Assembly: GCA_035507035.1 (NCBI GenBank)
Contig: DATJOJ010000040.1
Span: forward strand, 78,493 to 142,492
Source: DATJOJ01 sp035507035
GTDB lineage: Bacteria > Acidobacteriota > Terriglobia > Terriglobales > Acidobacteriaceae
Direction: 5' to 3'
Length of the DNA: 64,000 nucleotides
How positions within the stretch are numbered: position 1 is the first letter of the stretch; every line of letters begins with the position of its first letter. Below, piece after piece: positions 1 through 9,055 of this stretch. Both the position numbers and the translations under genes were made by a program. The notes under the pieces are model-generated. The model did not search any database. It was not told the origin of the DNA and saw only the letters and a program-made list of their open reading frames with translations.

Positions 1-1
1 C

Positions 2-199
2 ATGCGCTACATCGATCTGTTCTGGATCATCGAGCCGAATTACTCGTCGAGTTTGCATTTGAGTTGGGCAGACATCGTCGTGCCGATCGGCATGGGCGGG
101 TTGTGGTTCTGGTACTTCTTCCGCAATCTGAGTTCGCTTCCACTGCTGCCGCTCTACGATCCGGATGCCGGCGAAGTGTTGGAGCCTGCACATGAGTGA
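2..199 (+). CDS. actF: Alternative complex III subunit ActF, C-terminal end (partial)
   Basis: The reading frame enters from the left edge, so only about 65 C-terminal residues are visible. They contain RYIDLFWIIEP, a membrane segment with VVPIGMGGLWFWYFF, and the tail LPLLPLYDP. This pattern is typical of the end of ActF, the NrfD-like quinone-binding membrane subunit of alternative complex III, a quinol:cytochrome c (or quinol:oxidase) oxidoreductase that replaces the bc1 complex in many Acidobacteriota. The stop codon overlaps the next gene by 8 bases, and a Sco gene and caa3 oxidase follow, which matches known actABCDEF-cox arrangements. The assignment rests on tail motifs and context; the rest of the gene lies outside the window. 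Confidence 0.75.
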   Translation: MRYIDLFWIIEPNYSSSLHLSWADIVVPIGMGGLWFWYFFRNLSSLPLLPLYDPDAGEVLEPAHE

Positions 200-707
200 A
201 GAGATCAAACATCAGGCCCACAACCCGCAGGCGGAGTTCGAGCACCAGGACCTGAGTCCAAGCGGTGTCTATGCGTTTCTTGTCGGTCTTGCGGTCGCCG
301 GTATTTTAGTGGCTTTTGTTCTGTGGGGGCTGTATCACTTCATGAACCGATATGAGAGCAATCGCCAGCCCGCGCAAAATCCGCTTGTGCAGCCGAGCAC
401 GACGGAGACACGCCAGGTTCCGCCGCAAACCGTCCTGAAGTTCCCAGAGCCTCGGCTTGAAACGAACGAGCGCACCGAGATCAATGATTTTCAGCTGAAG
501 GAAGAAGACACGCTGAATAGTTATGGCTGGGTAGACCAAAAATCTGGTGTGGTGAGGATTCCCATCGATCGTGCCATGCAATTAATCGCGCAGCAAGGTT
601 TGCCCACAACTCCAAAGGTCGGGACGGAACCGCAGGCCGAATCGCAATCGGCAGATGGGCCCCAACCAGCAGGCGTGTCGCAACCGGTAAAGGGGGTAGT
701 ACGGTGA
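192..707 (+). CDS. Single-pass membrane protein of the ACIII-caa3 operon, function unknown
   Basis: This 171-residue protein starts at ATG 192, overlapping the actF stop. A soluble N-terminus (MSEEIKHQ) leads to one membrane helix at about residues 30-52, then a Pro/Gln/Thr-rich linker and a conserved-looking block, LNSYGWVDQKSGVVRIPIDR, followed by a low-complexity tail. I do not recognise a Pfam-level domain. Translation is coupled on both sides: it overlaps actF, and its stop overlaps the GTG start of the Sco gene. From that position I infer an accessory or assembly factor for the ACIII-oxidase supercomplex, with the WVD...RIPIDR block lying outside the membrane. This is inference from context only. 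Confidence 0.7.
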   Translation: MSEEIKHQAHNPQAEFEHQDLSPSGVYAFLVGLAVAGILVAFVLWGLYHFMNRYESNRQPAQNPLVQPSTTETRQVPPQTVLKFPEPRLETNERTEINDFQLKEEDTLNSYGWVDQKSGVVRIPIDRAMQLIAQQGLPTTPKVGTEPQAESQSADGPQPAGVSQPVKGVVR

Positions 708-1576
708 AGTTGAAGTGGTTCAAGTCGGCCGCGATTCTTTTTGCAGTGTTTGCCACCGCGGTGTGCGCCTGGGGGCAGGCAATGACGCAGGGTGTGCTTT
801 CTCCACCTGCAAACCAGCGCCCCCCGGGATTGAAGCACGTCGGCATCGAACAACGTTTGAACCAGCAGATTCCGCCCGATCTGGTTTTTGTTGACGAGGC
901 CGGCCAAGAAGTCCACTTGCGCGATTATTTCGGCAAGAAGCCGTTAATTTTGAATCTGGTGTATTACCAGTGTCCAATGCTCTGCGGAGAGGTGTTGAGC
1001 GGTCTTGAAAGTGCACTACGCGTATTGAAGTTCGATGTCGGCAAGGAATTCGACGTCTTGACCGTCAGCTTCGATCCGAAAGAAACGCCGCAGATGGCGA
1101 TGGCAAAGAAAGCCGAGTTCCTCAAGCGCTATGGCAGGCCGGGCGCTGCGGAAGGTTGGCATTTTCTCACCGGCCCACAATCTTCAATTGACGCGCTTAC
1201 GCAGGCCGCCGGGTTTCAGTACGAATACGATCCGAAATCCGGTCAGTTTGCCCACGCCACCGCGATCATGGTGCTGACCCCCGAGGGGAAAATTGCCCAG
1301 TATTACTACGGTGTCGAATTCGCGCCGAAGGATCTGCGGCTAGGCCTGATACAGGCTTCTCAAAACAAGATTGGAAATTTGGTCGATGAGGTTTTGCTCT
1401 ACTGCTATCACTATGATCCCGACACGGGGAAGTACGGTCCGATCATCAGCCGCGTTCTAAAGTTGGCTGCGGGAGCAACCATATTGGTGCTCGGAACTTT
1501 TTTGATTGTCATGTTCCGGCTCGGTTCTCCAGCTGATCAATCGGCAAAGCAGGCTGCGACGAGGGAATTTAAGTAG
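704..1576 (+). CDS. SCO1/SenC family copper chaperone
   Basis: A 290-residue thioredoxin-fold protein that likely delivers copper to the CuA site of the oxidase encoded next. It has an N-terminal signal or anchor segment (residues 7-24), the copper-binding CPMLC motif (C90 and C94), and the downstream histidine in GQFAHAT that serves as the third ligand in the Sco family. A second hydrophobic helix near residues 255-272 suggests a C-terminal membrane anchor, longer than in minimal Sco proteins. The GTG start overlaps the previous stop (GTGA) and follows a GGGGG-rich ribosome site. It lies 3 bases before coxB. Confidence 0.93.
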   Translation: MKLKWFKSAAILFAVFATAVCAWGQAMTQGVLSPPANQRPPGLKHVGIEQRLNQQIPPDLVFVDEAGQEVHLRDYFGKKPLILNLVYYQCPMLCGEVLSGLESALRVLKFDVGKEFDVLTVSFDPKETPQMAMAKKAEFLKRYGRPGAAEGWHFLTGPQSSIDALTQAAGFQYEYDPKSGQFAHATAIMVLTPEGKIAQYYYGVEFAPKDLRLGLIQASQNKIGNLVDEVLLYCYHYDPDTGKYGPIISRVLKLAAGATILVLGTFLIVMFRLGSPADQSAKQAATREFK

Positions 1577-1579
1577 ACC

Positions 1580-2566
1580 ATGTTTGATAATTTTCCACTT
1601 TGGCCGACAGCGGCGTCCACCGGCGCGGGGAACGTCGACGCGCTCTTCATCTTTCTGGTGACGCTGTCTGCCTTCATGTGCATTGCGATTTTCAGCCTGA
1701 TCATCATCTTTGCCTTGCGCTATCGTCGCCGCAAGGGCGTTGCCGCAGAGCAGATTGAAGGTTCCACAGCTCTGGAAATCACTTGGTCCGTGGCTCCGCT
1801 GGCAATTTTCATGGTCATCTTCGCCTGGGGCGCGGTTATTTACTTCCAGGAGCGCACCCCGCCGCGCGGAGCCGACGAAGTCTATGTCGTCGCCAAACAG
1901 TGGATGTGGAAACTGGAGCACGAACAGGGTCAGAGCGAGATCAACGAACTGCACGTCCCTGTGGGCCGCGACGTCAAGTTGATTATGACCTCGCAGGATG
2001 TGATCCATAGCTTTTACATTCCTGCCTTTCGCATCAAGCAGGACGTGTTACCCGGCCGCTACACCACCGCGTGGTTTCGCGCCACGAAACCCGGCGTCTA
2101 TCATTTGTTTTGCGCAGAGTATTGTGGAACAGCCCACTCCGGAATGATTGGCCAGATCGTAGTAATGGAGCCTGCGCTATATCAAGCCTGGTTAGCAGGC
2201 GGAACGCCAACAGGTTCTTTGGCGTCCACGGGGCAGACGATTTTTCAACAACTGGGCTGCCCCACCTGTCACCGTTTTGACGTTCAGGGCCGCGGCCCCA
2301 ACCTCGTCGGGATTTTTGGGAAACCGGTGCAACTCGAAGATGGCCGCACGGTAACAGCCGACGAAAACTACATTCGCGAGTCGATCCTTAGCCCCAGCGC
2401 CAAAGTTGTGCAAGGATTCAAACCTATCATGCCTGTTTTCCAGGGATTGGTAAGTGAAGAGCAACTGACGGCGCTGGTCGCCTACATCAAGTCTCTAGGC
2501 CAGCCCGGAACCGCAGGTGGAGAAGCCAAGACCGTAAGCATGACCGCAGGAGAATCGAAGGAATAG
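1580..2566 (+). CDS. coxB: Cytochrome c oxidase subunit II, caa3 type with fused cytochrome c
   Basis: A 328-residue subunit II. Two membrane helices (about residues 20-46 and 70-90) precede a cupredoxin domain with a complete CuA ligand set: H143, C178, E180, C182, H186 and M189, in CAEYCGTAHSGM. A C-terminal cytochrome c domain follows with heme motif CPTCH (227-231) and a later methionine in PIMPVF. Such fusions define caa3 oxidases, where electrons pass from the fused cytochrome to CuA. It lies between the Sco chaperone and coxA with only a few bases between genes, so one transcript is expected. Confidence 0.97.
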   Translation: MFDNFPLWPTAASTGAGNVDALFIFLVTLSAFMCIAIFSLIIIFALRYRRRKGVAAEQIEGSTALEITWSVAPLAIFMVIFAWGAVIYFQERTPPRGADEVYVVAKQWMWKLEHEQGQSEINELHVPVGRDVKLIMTSQDVIHSFYIPAFRIKQDVLPGRYTTAWFRATKPGVYHLFCAEYCGTAHSGMIGQIVVMEPALYQAWLAGGTPTGSLASTGQTIFQQLGCPTCHRFDVQGRGPNLVGIFGKPVQLEDGRTVTADENYIRESILSPSAKVVQGFKPIMPVFQGLVSEEQLTALVAYIKSLGQPGTAGGEAKTVSMTAGESKE

Positions 2567-2569
2567 CCA

Positions 2570-4204
2570 ATGGCAACCGCAGCAGTGATCCACGAACGCG
2601 AAAACTATCTAAATAAAGAATACGGAATCAGTTCGTGGTTATTGACCACCGACCACAAACGGATCGCCTTGCTCTATCTGATTTCGATCACCTTCTTCTT
2701 CTTTATTGGCGGTTTCTTCGCCCTGCTGATCCGCTTGGAGTTGCTGACTCCCGCGGGTGACCTGGTTCAGGCCGATACCTATAACAAACTCTTCACCATG
2801 CACGGCCAGGTGATGATTTTCTTTTTCCTGATTCCTTCGATTCCAGCCGTGCTCGGCAATTTCCTGGTGCCGCTAATGATCGGGGCCAAGGATCTGGCGT
2901 TTCCGCGCATCAACCTCTTGAGCTGGTATCTCTACATCATCGCCGGCCTTATCATGCTGCATTGCATCATCACCGGCGGAGTGGACACGGGTTGGACTTT
3001 CTACACTCCCTTCAGTACCGCCTTCAGCAATACCAAAGTGATTGAAGCTGGGCTGTCGATTTTTATTGCCGGATTCTCCTCGATTCTCACCGGATTGAAC
3101 TTTGTCGTTACCATTCACCGCATGCGTGCGCCGGGCATGACCTGGTCGCGCCTGCCGCTATTCATTTGGGCGCACTACGCCACCAGCATTATCCAGCTTT
3201 TGGGCACGCCAGTTCTCGCCATTACCCTTGTGCTAGTCGTGTTTGAGCGCGCTTTTCATCTCGGCATTTTCGATCCCACCCGCGGCGGCGATCCCCTTCT
3301 CTTCCAACACTTGTTCTGGTTTTATTCGCATCCCGCCGTCTACATCATGATCTTGCCGTCGATGGGCGTGGTGGCCGAGATCGTTCCTTGCTTCTCCCGC
3401 AAGCGAATCTTTGGTTATAAGGCTATTGCCCTATCAAGCATCGCGATTGCCGTCTTTGGATTCTTAGTCTGGGCGCACCACATGTTCGTGGCTGGAATCT
3501 CGCTGTATTCGGCTCTTGTTTTCTCGATTCTCAGCTACCTGGTTGCCGTGCCTTCAGCCATCAAGGTTTTCAACTGGACCGCGACCATGTACAAAGGGTC
3601 GATCACTTTCTCGACCCCGATGCTCTATGCGTTCGGCTTTATCGGCCTATTCACCATGGGTGGCCTGACCGGCTTATTCCTTGCCGCGCTCGGAATCGAC
3701 GTTCACGTCACTGATACTTACTTCGTAATCGCTCATTTCCACTACATCATGGTGGGCGGCGCTGTGATGGGGTATCTCGGCGGGATGCATTTCTGGTGGC
3801 CAAAAATCTCCGGGCGTCTGTATCCCGAGTGGTTGGGAAAATTTGCCGCCCTTATCGTGTTCCTCGGATTCAATCTCACTTTCTTCCCGCAATTCATCCT
3901 CGGCTACCTTGGGATGCCGCGGCGCTACTGGCAGTATCCGCCCGAATTCCAGGTGTTGAATGTGCTCTCCACCGCTGGGTCCACAATCCTTGCGGTCGGC
4001 TACGTTTTGCCCATGGTTTATTTCTTATGGTCGATGCGCTACGGAAAAATTGCTGAGGATAATCCGTGGGGCGCAGCTGGATTAGAATGGCAGACCACTT
4101 CGCCGCCGCCCACGTTCAATTTCGAGGAGACTCCCGAGGTAACTTGGGAAGCCTACAACTACGATCAGATTCCTGCTCCTGCGGAGGTGACGGTTGGCCG
4201 ATAG
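2570..4204 (+). CDS. coxA: Cytochrome c oxidase subunit I
   Basis: A 544-residue, twelve-helix catalytic subunit that reduces oxygen to water and pumps protons. Visible ligands are H78 (MHGQVM, heme a), H254 with the cross-linking Y258 (YSHPAVY), H303-H304 (CuB), and H389 and H391 (heme ligands in IAHFHYIMVGG). The sequence FYSHPAVY carries Tyr-Ser instead of the helix VI glutamate of mitochondrial-type enzymes, which is the signature of subtype A2 heme-copper oxidases such as the Thermus caa3 enzyme. Its end overlaps coxC by 11 bases. Confidence 0.98.
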   Translation: MATAAVIHERENYLNKEYGISSWLLTTDHKRIALLYLISITFFFFIGGFFALLIRLELLTPAGDLVQADTYNKLFTMHGQVMIFFFLIPSIPAVLGNFLVPLMIGAKDLAFPRINLLSWYLYIIAGLIMLHCIITGGVDTGWTFYTPFSTAFSNTKVIEAGLSIFIAGFSSILTGLNFVVTIHRMRAPGMTWSRLPLFIWAHYATSIIQLLGTPVLAITLVLVVFERAFHLGIFDPTRGGDPLLFQHLFWFYSHPAVYIMILPSMGVVAEIVPCFSRKRIFGYKAIALSSIAIAVFGFLVWAHHMFVAGISLYSALVFSILSYLVAVPSAIKVFNWTATMYKGSITFSTPMLYAFGFIGLFTMGGLTGLFLAALGIDVHVTDTYFVIAHFHYIMVGGAVMGYLGGMHFWWPKISGRLYPEWLGKFAALIVFLGFNLTFFPQFILGYLGMPRRYWQYPPEFQVLNVLSTAGSTILAVGYVLPMVYFLWSMRYGKIAEDNPWGAAGLEWQTTSPPPTFNFEETPEVTWEAYNYDQIPAPAEVTVGR

Positions 4205-4895
4205 CCCCATCACGGTCGAGCACCACGGGCCAGAACTGCGGCACCACTTTGCTACGGTCGAGCAGCAGCGCGACGCTGCTTCGCTGGGTATGTGGTTGTT
4301 TCTGGCAACGGAGATCATGTTTTTCGGCGGCATGTTCTGCGCCTATCTGATCTACCGTTACTGGTATTTCAACGAATTTGCCGTCGGAAGCCGCAGCCTC
4401 AATATCTACCTGGGAACCATTAACACCGTCGTTCTCATCTGCAGCAGCTTGACCGTGGCGCTCGGTGTCCGAGCCGCGCAGTTGGGCAAGCAGAAATTAC
4501 TCATCATCCTCCTGATTCTTACCATCATCTTCGGCGTGGCGTTCTTGGGAATCAAAGGCATCGAGTGGTACGACAAGTACAAAGAGCACCACATTCCCGG
4601 CTCCTCGTTCAATGCCGACGACCTCGTGCAGGAATATCCTCAAATTCACATCGATCAGTCGCACGAGCAGATTTATTTTTCGCTCTACTTTGCCATGACC
4701 GGCCTGCACGCTCTCCACATGATCATCGGCGTAGGAATTTTCGTTTTTCTCTTGGTCGAAGCCTTTAAGGGGCGTTTTACGCCGCAATACAACACGCCCG
4801 TCGAAATCGCCGGACTGTATTGGCACTTTGTGGACGTCGTCTGGATCTATCTCTTCCCGCTCTTATATCTGATCGATCGAAGGCCGCTGAGGTGA
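4194..4895 (+). CDS. coxC: Cytochrome c oxidase subunit III
   Basis: A 233-residue membrane protein of the CoxC family, with about five helices. The N-terminus EQQRDAASLGMWLFLATEIMFF is typical of the family, and the C-terminal block GLYWHFVDVVWIYLFPLLYL is its hallmark. I place the start at TTG 4194 because GGAGG sits six bases upstream and gives MADSPI. An ATG start in this frame would lose the conserved N-terminal helix. The gene overlaps coxA by 11 bases, which suggests translational coupling. Subunit III stabilises the catalytic core and its proton uptake. Confidence 0.95.
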   Translation: MADSPITVEHHGPELRHHFATVEQQRDAASLGMWLFLATEIMFFGGMFCAYLIYRYWYFNEFAVGSRSLNIYLGTINTVVLICSSLTVALGVRAAQLGKQKLLIILLILTIIFGVAFLGIKGIEWYDKYKEHHIPGSSFNADDLVQEYPQIHIDQSHEQIYFSLYFAMTGLHALHMIIGVGIFVFLLVEAFKGRFTPQYNTPVEIAGLYWHFVDVVWIYLFPLLYLIDRRPLR

Positions 4896-4901
4896 GCTGC
4901 G

Positions 4902-5192
4902 ATGTCTGAGCACATTATTCCGACTAAGATTTACGTGATCATTTGGATCGCACTGATGTGCCTGACCGTGATTACCGCCAGCGTGGCCTTCATCGACCTC
5001 GGCCCGCTTAATACAGTTGTGGCGCTGCTGATCGCGACCTTCAAGGCGCTGCTTGTCGTTTTGTTTTTTATGCACGTCAAGTACGCGAGCGAGAAGCTTA
5101 CGAAGATGGTGATTATCTCGTCGATTTTTTGGCTGATGCTTCTCCTGTTCCTGAGTTTGGCGGACTACAGCACCCGCGGCGTGCATCCATAA
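4902..5192 (+). CDS. coxD: Cytochrome c oxidase subunit IV family protein
   Basis: A 96-residue protein with three predicted membrane helices. It begins MSEHIIPTKIYVIIW and includes FKALLVVLFFMHVKYA, the typical helix of bacterial subunit IV (CoxD/CtaF, prokaryotic COX4). It lies six bases after coxC and ends the oxidase operon. The subunit is thought to assist assembly or stability rather than catalysis. Confidence 0.93.
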   Translation: MSEHIIPTKIYVIIWIALMCLTVITASVAFIDLGPLNTVVALLIATFKALLVVLFFMHVKYASEKLTKMVIISSIFWLMLLLFLSLADYSTRGVHP

Positions 5193-5264
5193 CCGATTGA
5201 ACAGTCCTGCCTGGAAAGCTCCGCCCCTCCGCGTTAGTATGGTGAGCGAGAGCGAGAATAAACT

Positions 5265-5906
5265 ATGGCCTTCTGCAACTCCTGCGGTGCCAGTATCGAA
5301 AGCGGAGCGCGCTTTTGTCCGAAGTGCGGGGCCAGTCAACCCTCGACCGCGGCGGCTTCGCCGGTTCCATCGACTCCACCACCTGCGACAGCATCTTCGC
5401 CGCAAAACCGCAGCACGCTCAGAATTGTTCTCGCGGTTGTAGCTGCGGTGATTGTTTTGGGCGCAATCGCGATCGGTGTTTTGACCATGATCGGTCTGCA
5501 TATTGCGCGCCGCACCCACGTCACTCAGAACGGCGATAAAGTTCGAGTTGAGGGCCCGTTCGGTACGGTTACAACCAATTCGGGGGACGTATCCAAAGAT
5601 CTTGGACCCTACGTCTATCCGGGCGCTCATTTGCTGAACGACAATGCGGCGAACGTTTCGATTGCCGGCGTGCACACAGTCGCTGCCGATTTTGAAAGCG
5701 ACGATCCGGCGTCAAAGGTTGCCGATTTCTACAAAGCAAAGTTCCCGAACGCGAACGTCAACGTATCAAATCAAGATCAATACACGATCGTTTCAACCGA
5801 TAACAAAAATCTGATTACGGTCAATATCGAATCGCAAGGCAGCAAGACCCGAATTCACATCGCAAGTGTCGGTGGCAAAGACTCGACGAGCAATCCCAGT
5901 GACTAG
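5265..5906 (+). CDS. Zinc-ribbon membrane protein, function unknown
   Basis: A 213-residue protein starting with a zinc ribbon, CNSCG...FCPKCG (residues 4-22), then a Ser/Pro/Ala-rich linker (25-47), one membrane helix at about 52-75, and an extracytoplasmic region of about 135 residues. The outer region has weak resemblance to proteins that carry a small periplasmic beta domain behind a zinc ribbon, but I cannot name the family. The layout suggests the ribbon faces the cytoplasm. It is 72 bases after coxD, so it may be a separate unit, and its 3' end overlaps the possible start of the next gene. Confidence 0.8.
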   Translation: MAFCNSCGASIESGARFCPKCGASQPSTAAASPVPSTPPPATASSPQNRSTLRIVLAVVAAVIVLGAIAIGVLTMIGLHIARRTHVTQNGDKVRVEGPFGTVTTNSGDVSKDLGPYVYPGAHLLNDNAANVSIAGVHTVAADFESDDPASKVADFYKAKFPNANVNVSNQDQYTIVSTDNKNLITVNIESQGSKTRIHIASVGGKDSTSNPSD

Positions 5907-8900
5907 CGGACCTGGGTTCTTGCGGCCGGATTTCTCCTCGCTCGCCCAAGCTTCTAAATCTGCGGTTGTTGATGCCATTGGCCTGGCCGAAGCTCTGCGC
6001 CGAAACCTGGCCGGCGAGGTTCGCTTCGATCAGGGCAGCCGCGCGCTTTACGCTACAGACGGCTCCAATTATCGCCAGGTTCCCATCGGAGTCGTTGTTC
6101 CCCGAAATGCGGACGATGTGATTGCGACCGTAGCCCTGTCGCGCGAGTTCGGTGCTCCCATCCTTTGTCGAGGCGGGGGGACATCTCTCGCCGGCCAATG
6201 CTGCAACATCGCCGTCGTCCTCGACTTCTCCAAGTTTATGGGAGAGATACTGGAGATTGATCCCGGGCGAAGAATCGCGCGCGTGCAGCCGGGAGTTGTC
6301 CTTGATCGCCTGCGCAATGCCGCTGAGAAACATCACCTCACCTTCGCTCCCGATCCTGCGACCCACGACCGCTGCACCCTCGGCGGAATGATCGGCAATA
6401 ACTCCTGTGGCGTTCACTCCGTGATGGCAGGAAAGACCGACGATAACATCGAGGCCCTCGAAGTCCTGACCTACGATGGCCTTCGCATTAACGTCGGCCA
6501 GACGAGTGAAGATGATCTGGAAAGCATCGTCCGCGGCGAGGGGCGACGCGGTGAGATCTATTCTCAGCTCCGGTCGCTGCGCGATCGATACGGCGCCCTG
6601 GTTCGGCAGCGCTATCCGAATATCCCTCGCCGCGTCTCCGGCTACAACCTGAATTTTCTTCTTCCCGAAAATGGCTTTCACGTCGCGCGGGCGTTGGTTG
6701 GTTCAGAAGGAACTTGCGTCACTGTATTGGAAGCCACTTGCCGTCTGGTCGAAAGCCCACCGCAACGAGCCTTGCTGATCCTTGCTTTCCCCGACATTTT
6801 TCAGGCGGCGGATCGCGTCACCGAAATAATGGCTCATGGTCCCATTGGACTCGAAGGCATCGATCAACTGCTGGTCGACTTCACGCGGCGAAAGGGTCTC
6901 AGCCCAGAAGGTCTGGCAATGCTGCCTCAAGGCGGAGGCTGGCTGCTGGCCGAGTTTGGAGCGGATACCATCGCCGAAGCCGAATCGCAAGCACGGGCGC
7001 TCGTGCAATCACTGGGCAAAAATCCAAACCCTCCCCAGATGCGCCTGTTCATCGATCCAAAAGAAGCCAAGCGAGTTTGGGAAGTGCGGGAATCCGCCCT
7101 GGGCGCCACCTCTCACGTTCCCGGTGAACCGTTCGGATGGGAGGGCTGGGAGGACTCCGCCGTCTCTCCCGATAAACTCGGCGTCTATCTGCGCGACCTG
7201 CACAAATTGATGGCGGGATACGGTTATCGCAGCGCAATGTATGGCCACTTCGGCCATGCCTGTGTCCATATGCGTATCAATTTCGATCTCCAGTCGAAAC
7301 AGGGAATTGCAAACTATCGCAGGTTCGCGGAGGAAGCGGCCGATCTTGTGGTCAGTTTCGGCGGATCTCTTTCCGGCGAACACGGCGATGGCCAATCTCG
7401 AGCTGAATTACTGCCCAAGATGTTTGGCCCGGAACTGGTTCAGGTTTTCCGCGAATTCAAAGCGATCTGGGATCCGGATTGGAAGATGAATCCCGGCAAG
7501 GTGGTTGAGCCGTACAAGCTCGATGAAAATCTTCGTCTCGGTGCGGATTATCGCCCTTGGCAGCCGCCGACCCACTTTCAGTTTCCGGCCGACAACGGCA
7601 GCCTGGCAGATGCGACACTGCGCTGTGTTGGAGTCGGTAAATGCCGCCGTGAGCAAGGTGGCGTCATGTGCCCGAGCTTTCGCGTTACCGGCGACGAAGA
7701 GCACTCCACGCGCGGCCGCGCCCACCTGCTTTGGGAAATGACCCGCCGCGATGTCATTCAAGACGGATGGCAGGATGAACACGTCAAAGAATCTCTCGAT
7801 TTGTGCCTTGCCTGCAAAGGCTGCAAGAGCGACTGTCCCGTAGGGGTTGACGTCGCGACCTACAAGTCAGAATTCTTGTCGCATTACTATGAAGGTCGGC
7901 GCCGCCCGCGCAGCGCATATGCATTTGGCAACATCGATATTTGGGCACGACTGGCTTCGAATGCGCCAGGAGTCGCGAACCTTGCGACCCAACTCCCCTT
8001 TTTGCGCGACATCGCCAAGTTTGTAGCCGGGATTTCGCCAGAGCGGCGAATTCCAGCCTTTGCTCACCAGAGTTTTCGGAACTGGTTCAGCCGCAGAAAG
8101 CCGCGAAACCTGGGAGGTCCACAAGTTCTGCTCTGGCCCGACACCTTCAACAACTATTTTCGTCCCAATACCGCCAAGGCCGCGGTTGAAGTCCTTGAGG
8201 CCGCCGGCTATCAAGTCGTTCTCCCTCGCGCCTCCCTCTGTTGCGGGCGTCCACTTTACGACTGGGGCATGCTCGATCGCGCCAAGAGCCTACTTTTGCA
8301 GACACTTGAAGTTTTGCAACTCGAAATCGAAAATCGCATTCCGGTCGTTGTCCTGGAACCGAGTTGTGCCGCCGTCTTTCGCGACGAACTTGCCAACTTG
8401 TTCCCCCATGATGGCCGCGCTCAAGCTTTGACCAGCCAGACATTATTGCTCAGCGAATTTCTTGAGAAGGATAATATTTCCCTGCCAAAATTAACGAAGC
8501 GGGCCCTGCTTCACGGCCATTGCCATCAGAAATCCATCATGAAGATGACCGACGAACAGTCAGTTCTGCGCCGCATGGGCGTCGAAGTATGGGAGCCTGC
8601 TCCCGGTTGCTGCGGAATGGCCGGTTCGTTCGGCTTCGAAGCAGAAAAATATGATGTGTCCATGGCAGTCGGCGAACTCGAGCTTCTGCCTGCTGTGCGC
8701 CGTGCCCCCGCCGATTGTCTGATCATCGCCGATGGCTTCAGCTGTCGGGAGCAAATCGCGCAGGGCGCCCATCGCCACGCATTGCATATTGCTGAAGTCA
8801 TCCAGTTGGCGATGCATGATGCCTTTACGACACAGCCGAATCCAGAGGCTGACCTGGTTGCCAGACAAGATGCAGGAGTGCGGAAATCCATGACTACTGC

Positions 8901-8970
8901 GGCGCTTGGCATTGCTGGGATGGTGAGCGGTGCGGCTTTGCTCTGGGCCATCAGTCGACGCTCATCCTAA
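5866..8970 (+). CDS. FAD-linked oxidase fused to Fe-S (GlcF-like) oxidoreductase
   Basis: A protein of about 1,030 residues fusing a GlcD-like flavin half to a GlcF-like iron-sulfur half. The FAD-binding-4 domain (about 80-260) has CRGGGTSLAGQ and GGMIGNNSCG. The FAD-oxidase C domain ends near SGEHGDGQSRAELLP. Next come CVGVGKC...MCPSF, the 4Fe-4S motif CLACKGCKSDCP, and two CCG domains (CCGRPLYDWG; HGHCHQ...PGCCGMAGSFG). It probably oxidises a 2-hydroxyacid such as D-lactate, 2-hydroxyglutarate or glycolate and passes electrons to quinone. The last 25 residues form a hydrophobic helix, an apparent membrane tail. The start is uncertain: GTG 5866 is the longest choice, and GTG 5899, which overlaps the preceding stop, is equally plausible. 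Confidence 0.9.
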   Translation: MSVAKTRRAIPVTSGPGFLRPDFSSLAQASKSAVVDAIGLAEALRRNLAGEVRFDQGSRALYATDGSNYRQVPIGVVVPRNADDVIATVALSREFGAPILCRGGGTSLAGQCCNIAVVLDFSKFMGEILEIDPGRRIARVQPGVVLDRLRNAAEKHHLTFAPDPATHDRCTLGGMIGNNSCGVHSVMAGKTDDNIEALEVLTYDGLRINVGQTSEDDLESIVRGEGRRGEIYSQLRSLRDRYGALVRQRYPNIPRRVSGYNLNFLLPENGFHVARALVGSEGTCVTVLEATCRLVESPPQRALLILAFPDIFQAADRVTEIMAHGPIGLEGIDQLLVDFTRRKGLSPEGLAMLPQGGGWLLAEFGADTIAEAESQARALVQSLGKNPNPPQMRLFIDPKEAKRVWEVRESALGATSHVPGEPFGWEGWEDSAVSPDKLGVYLRDLHKLMAGYGYRSAMYGHFGHACVHMRINFDLQSKQGIANYRRFAEEAADLVVSFGGSLSGEHGDGQSRAELLPKMFGPELVQVFREFKAIWDPDWKMNPGKVVEPYKLDENLRLGADYRPWQPPTHFQFPADNGSLADATLRCVGVGKCRREQGGVMCPSFRVTGDEEHSTRGRAHLLWEMTRRDVIQDGWQDEHVKESLDLCLACKGCKSDCPVGVDVATYKSEFLSHYYEGRRRPRSAYAFGNIDIWARLASNAPGVANLATQLPFLRDIAKFVAGISPERRIPAFAHQSFRNWFSRRKPRNLGGPQVLLWPDTFNNYFRPNTAKAAVEVLEAAGYQVVLPRASLCCGRPLYDWGMLDRAKSLLLQTLEVLQLEIENRIPVVVLEPSCAAVFRDELANLFPHDGRAQALTSQTLLLSEFLEKDNISLPKLTKRALLHGHCHQKSIMKMTDEQSVLRRMGVEVWEPAPGCCGMAGSFGFEAEKYDVSMAVGELELLPAVRRAPADCLIIADGFSCREQIAQGAHRHALHIAEVIQLAMHDAFTTQPNPEADLVARQDAGVRKSMTTAALGIAGMVSGAALLWAISRRSS

Positions 8971-9055
8971 GTATCGACACTCCAACATCAAAAAATCAGA
9001 GTCCTCGCGGAATTCTCTCGCATATATCTAAGGTCTGGACGAATTGGGGCACACT

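Noticed and set aside
4863..5675. Open minus-strand frame of 270 residues across coxD and the zinc-ribbon gene
   Set aside because: It has an odd composition rich in Arg, Asn and His and no domain, while both plus-strand genes carry family motifs.
5821..6681. Open minus-strand frame of 286 residues opposite the FAD/Fe-S oxidoreductase
   Set aside because: It lacks domain motifs and lies wholly opposite a gene with strong family motifs; the open frame is explained by the codon bias of the plus-strand gene.
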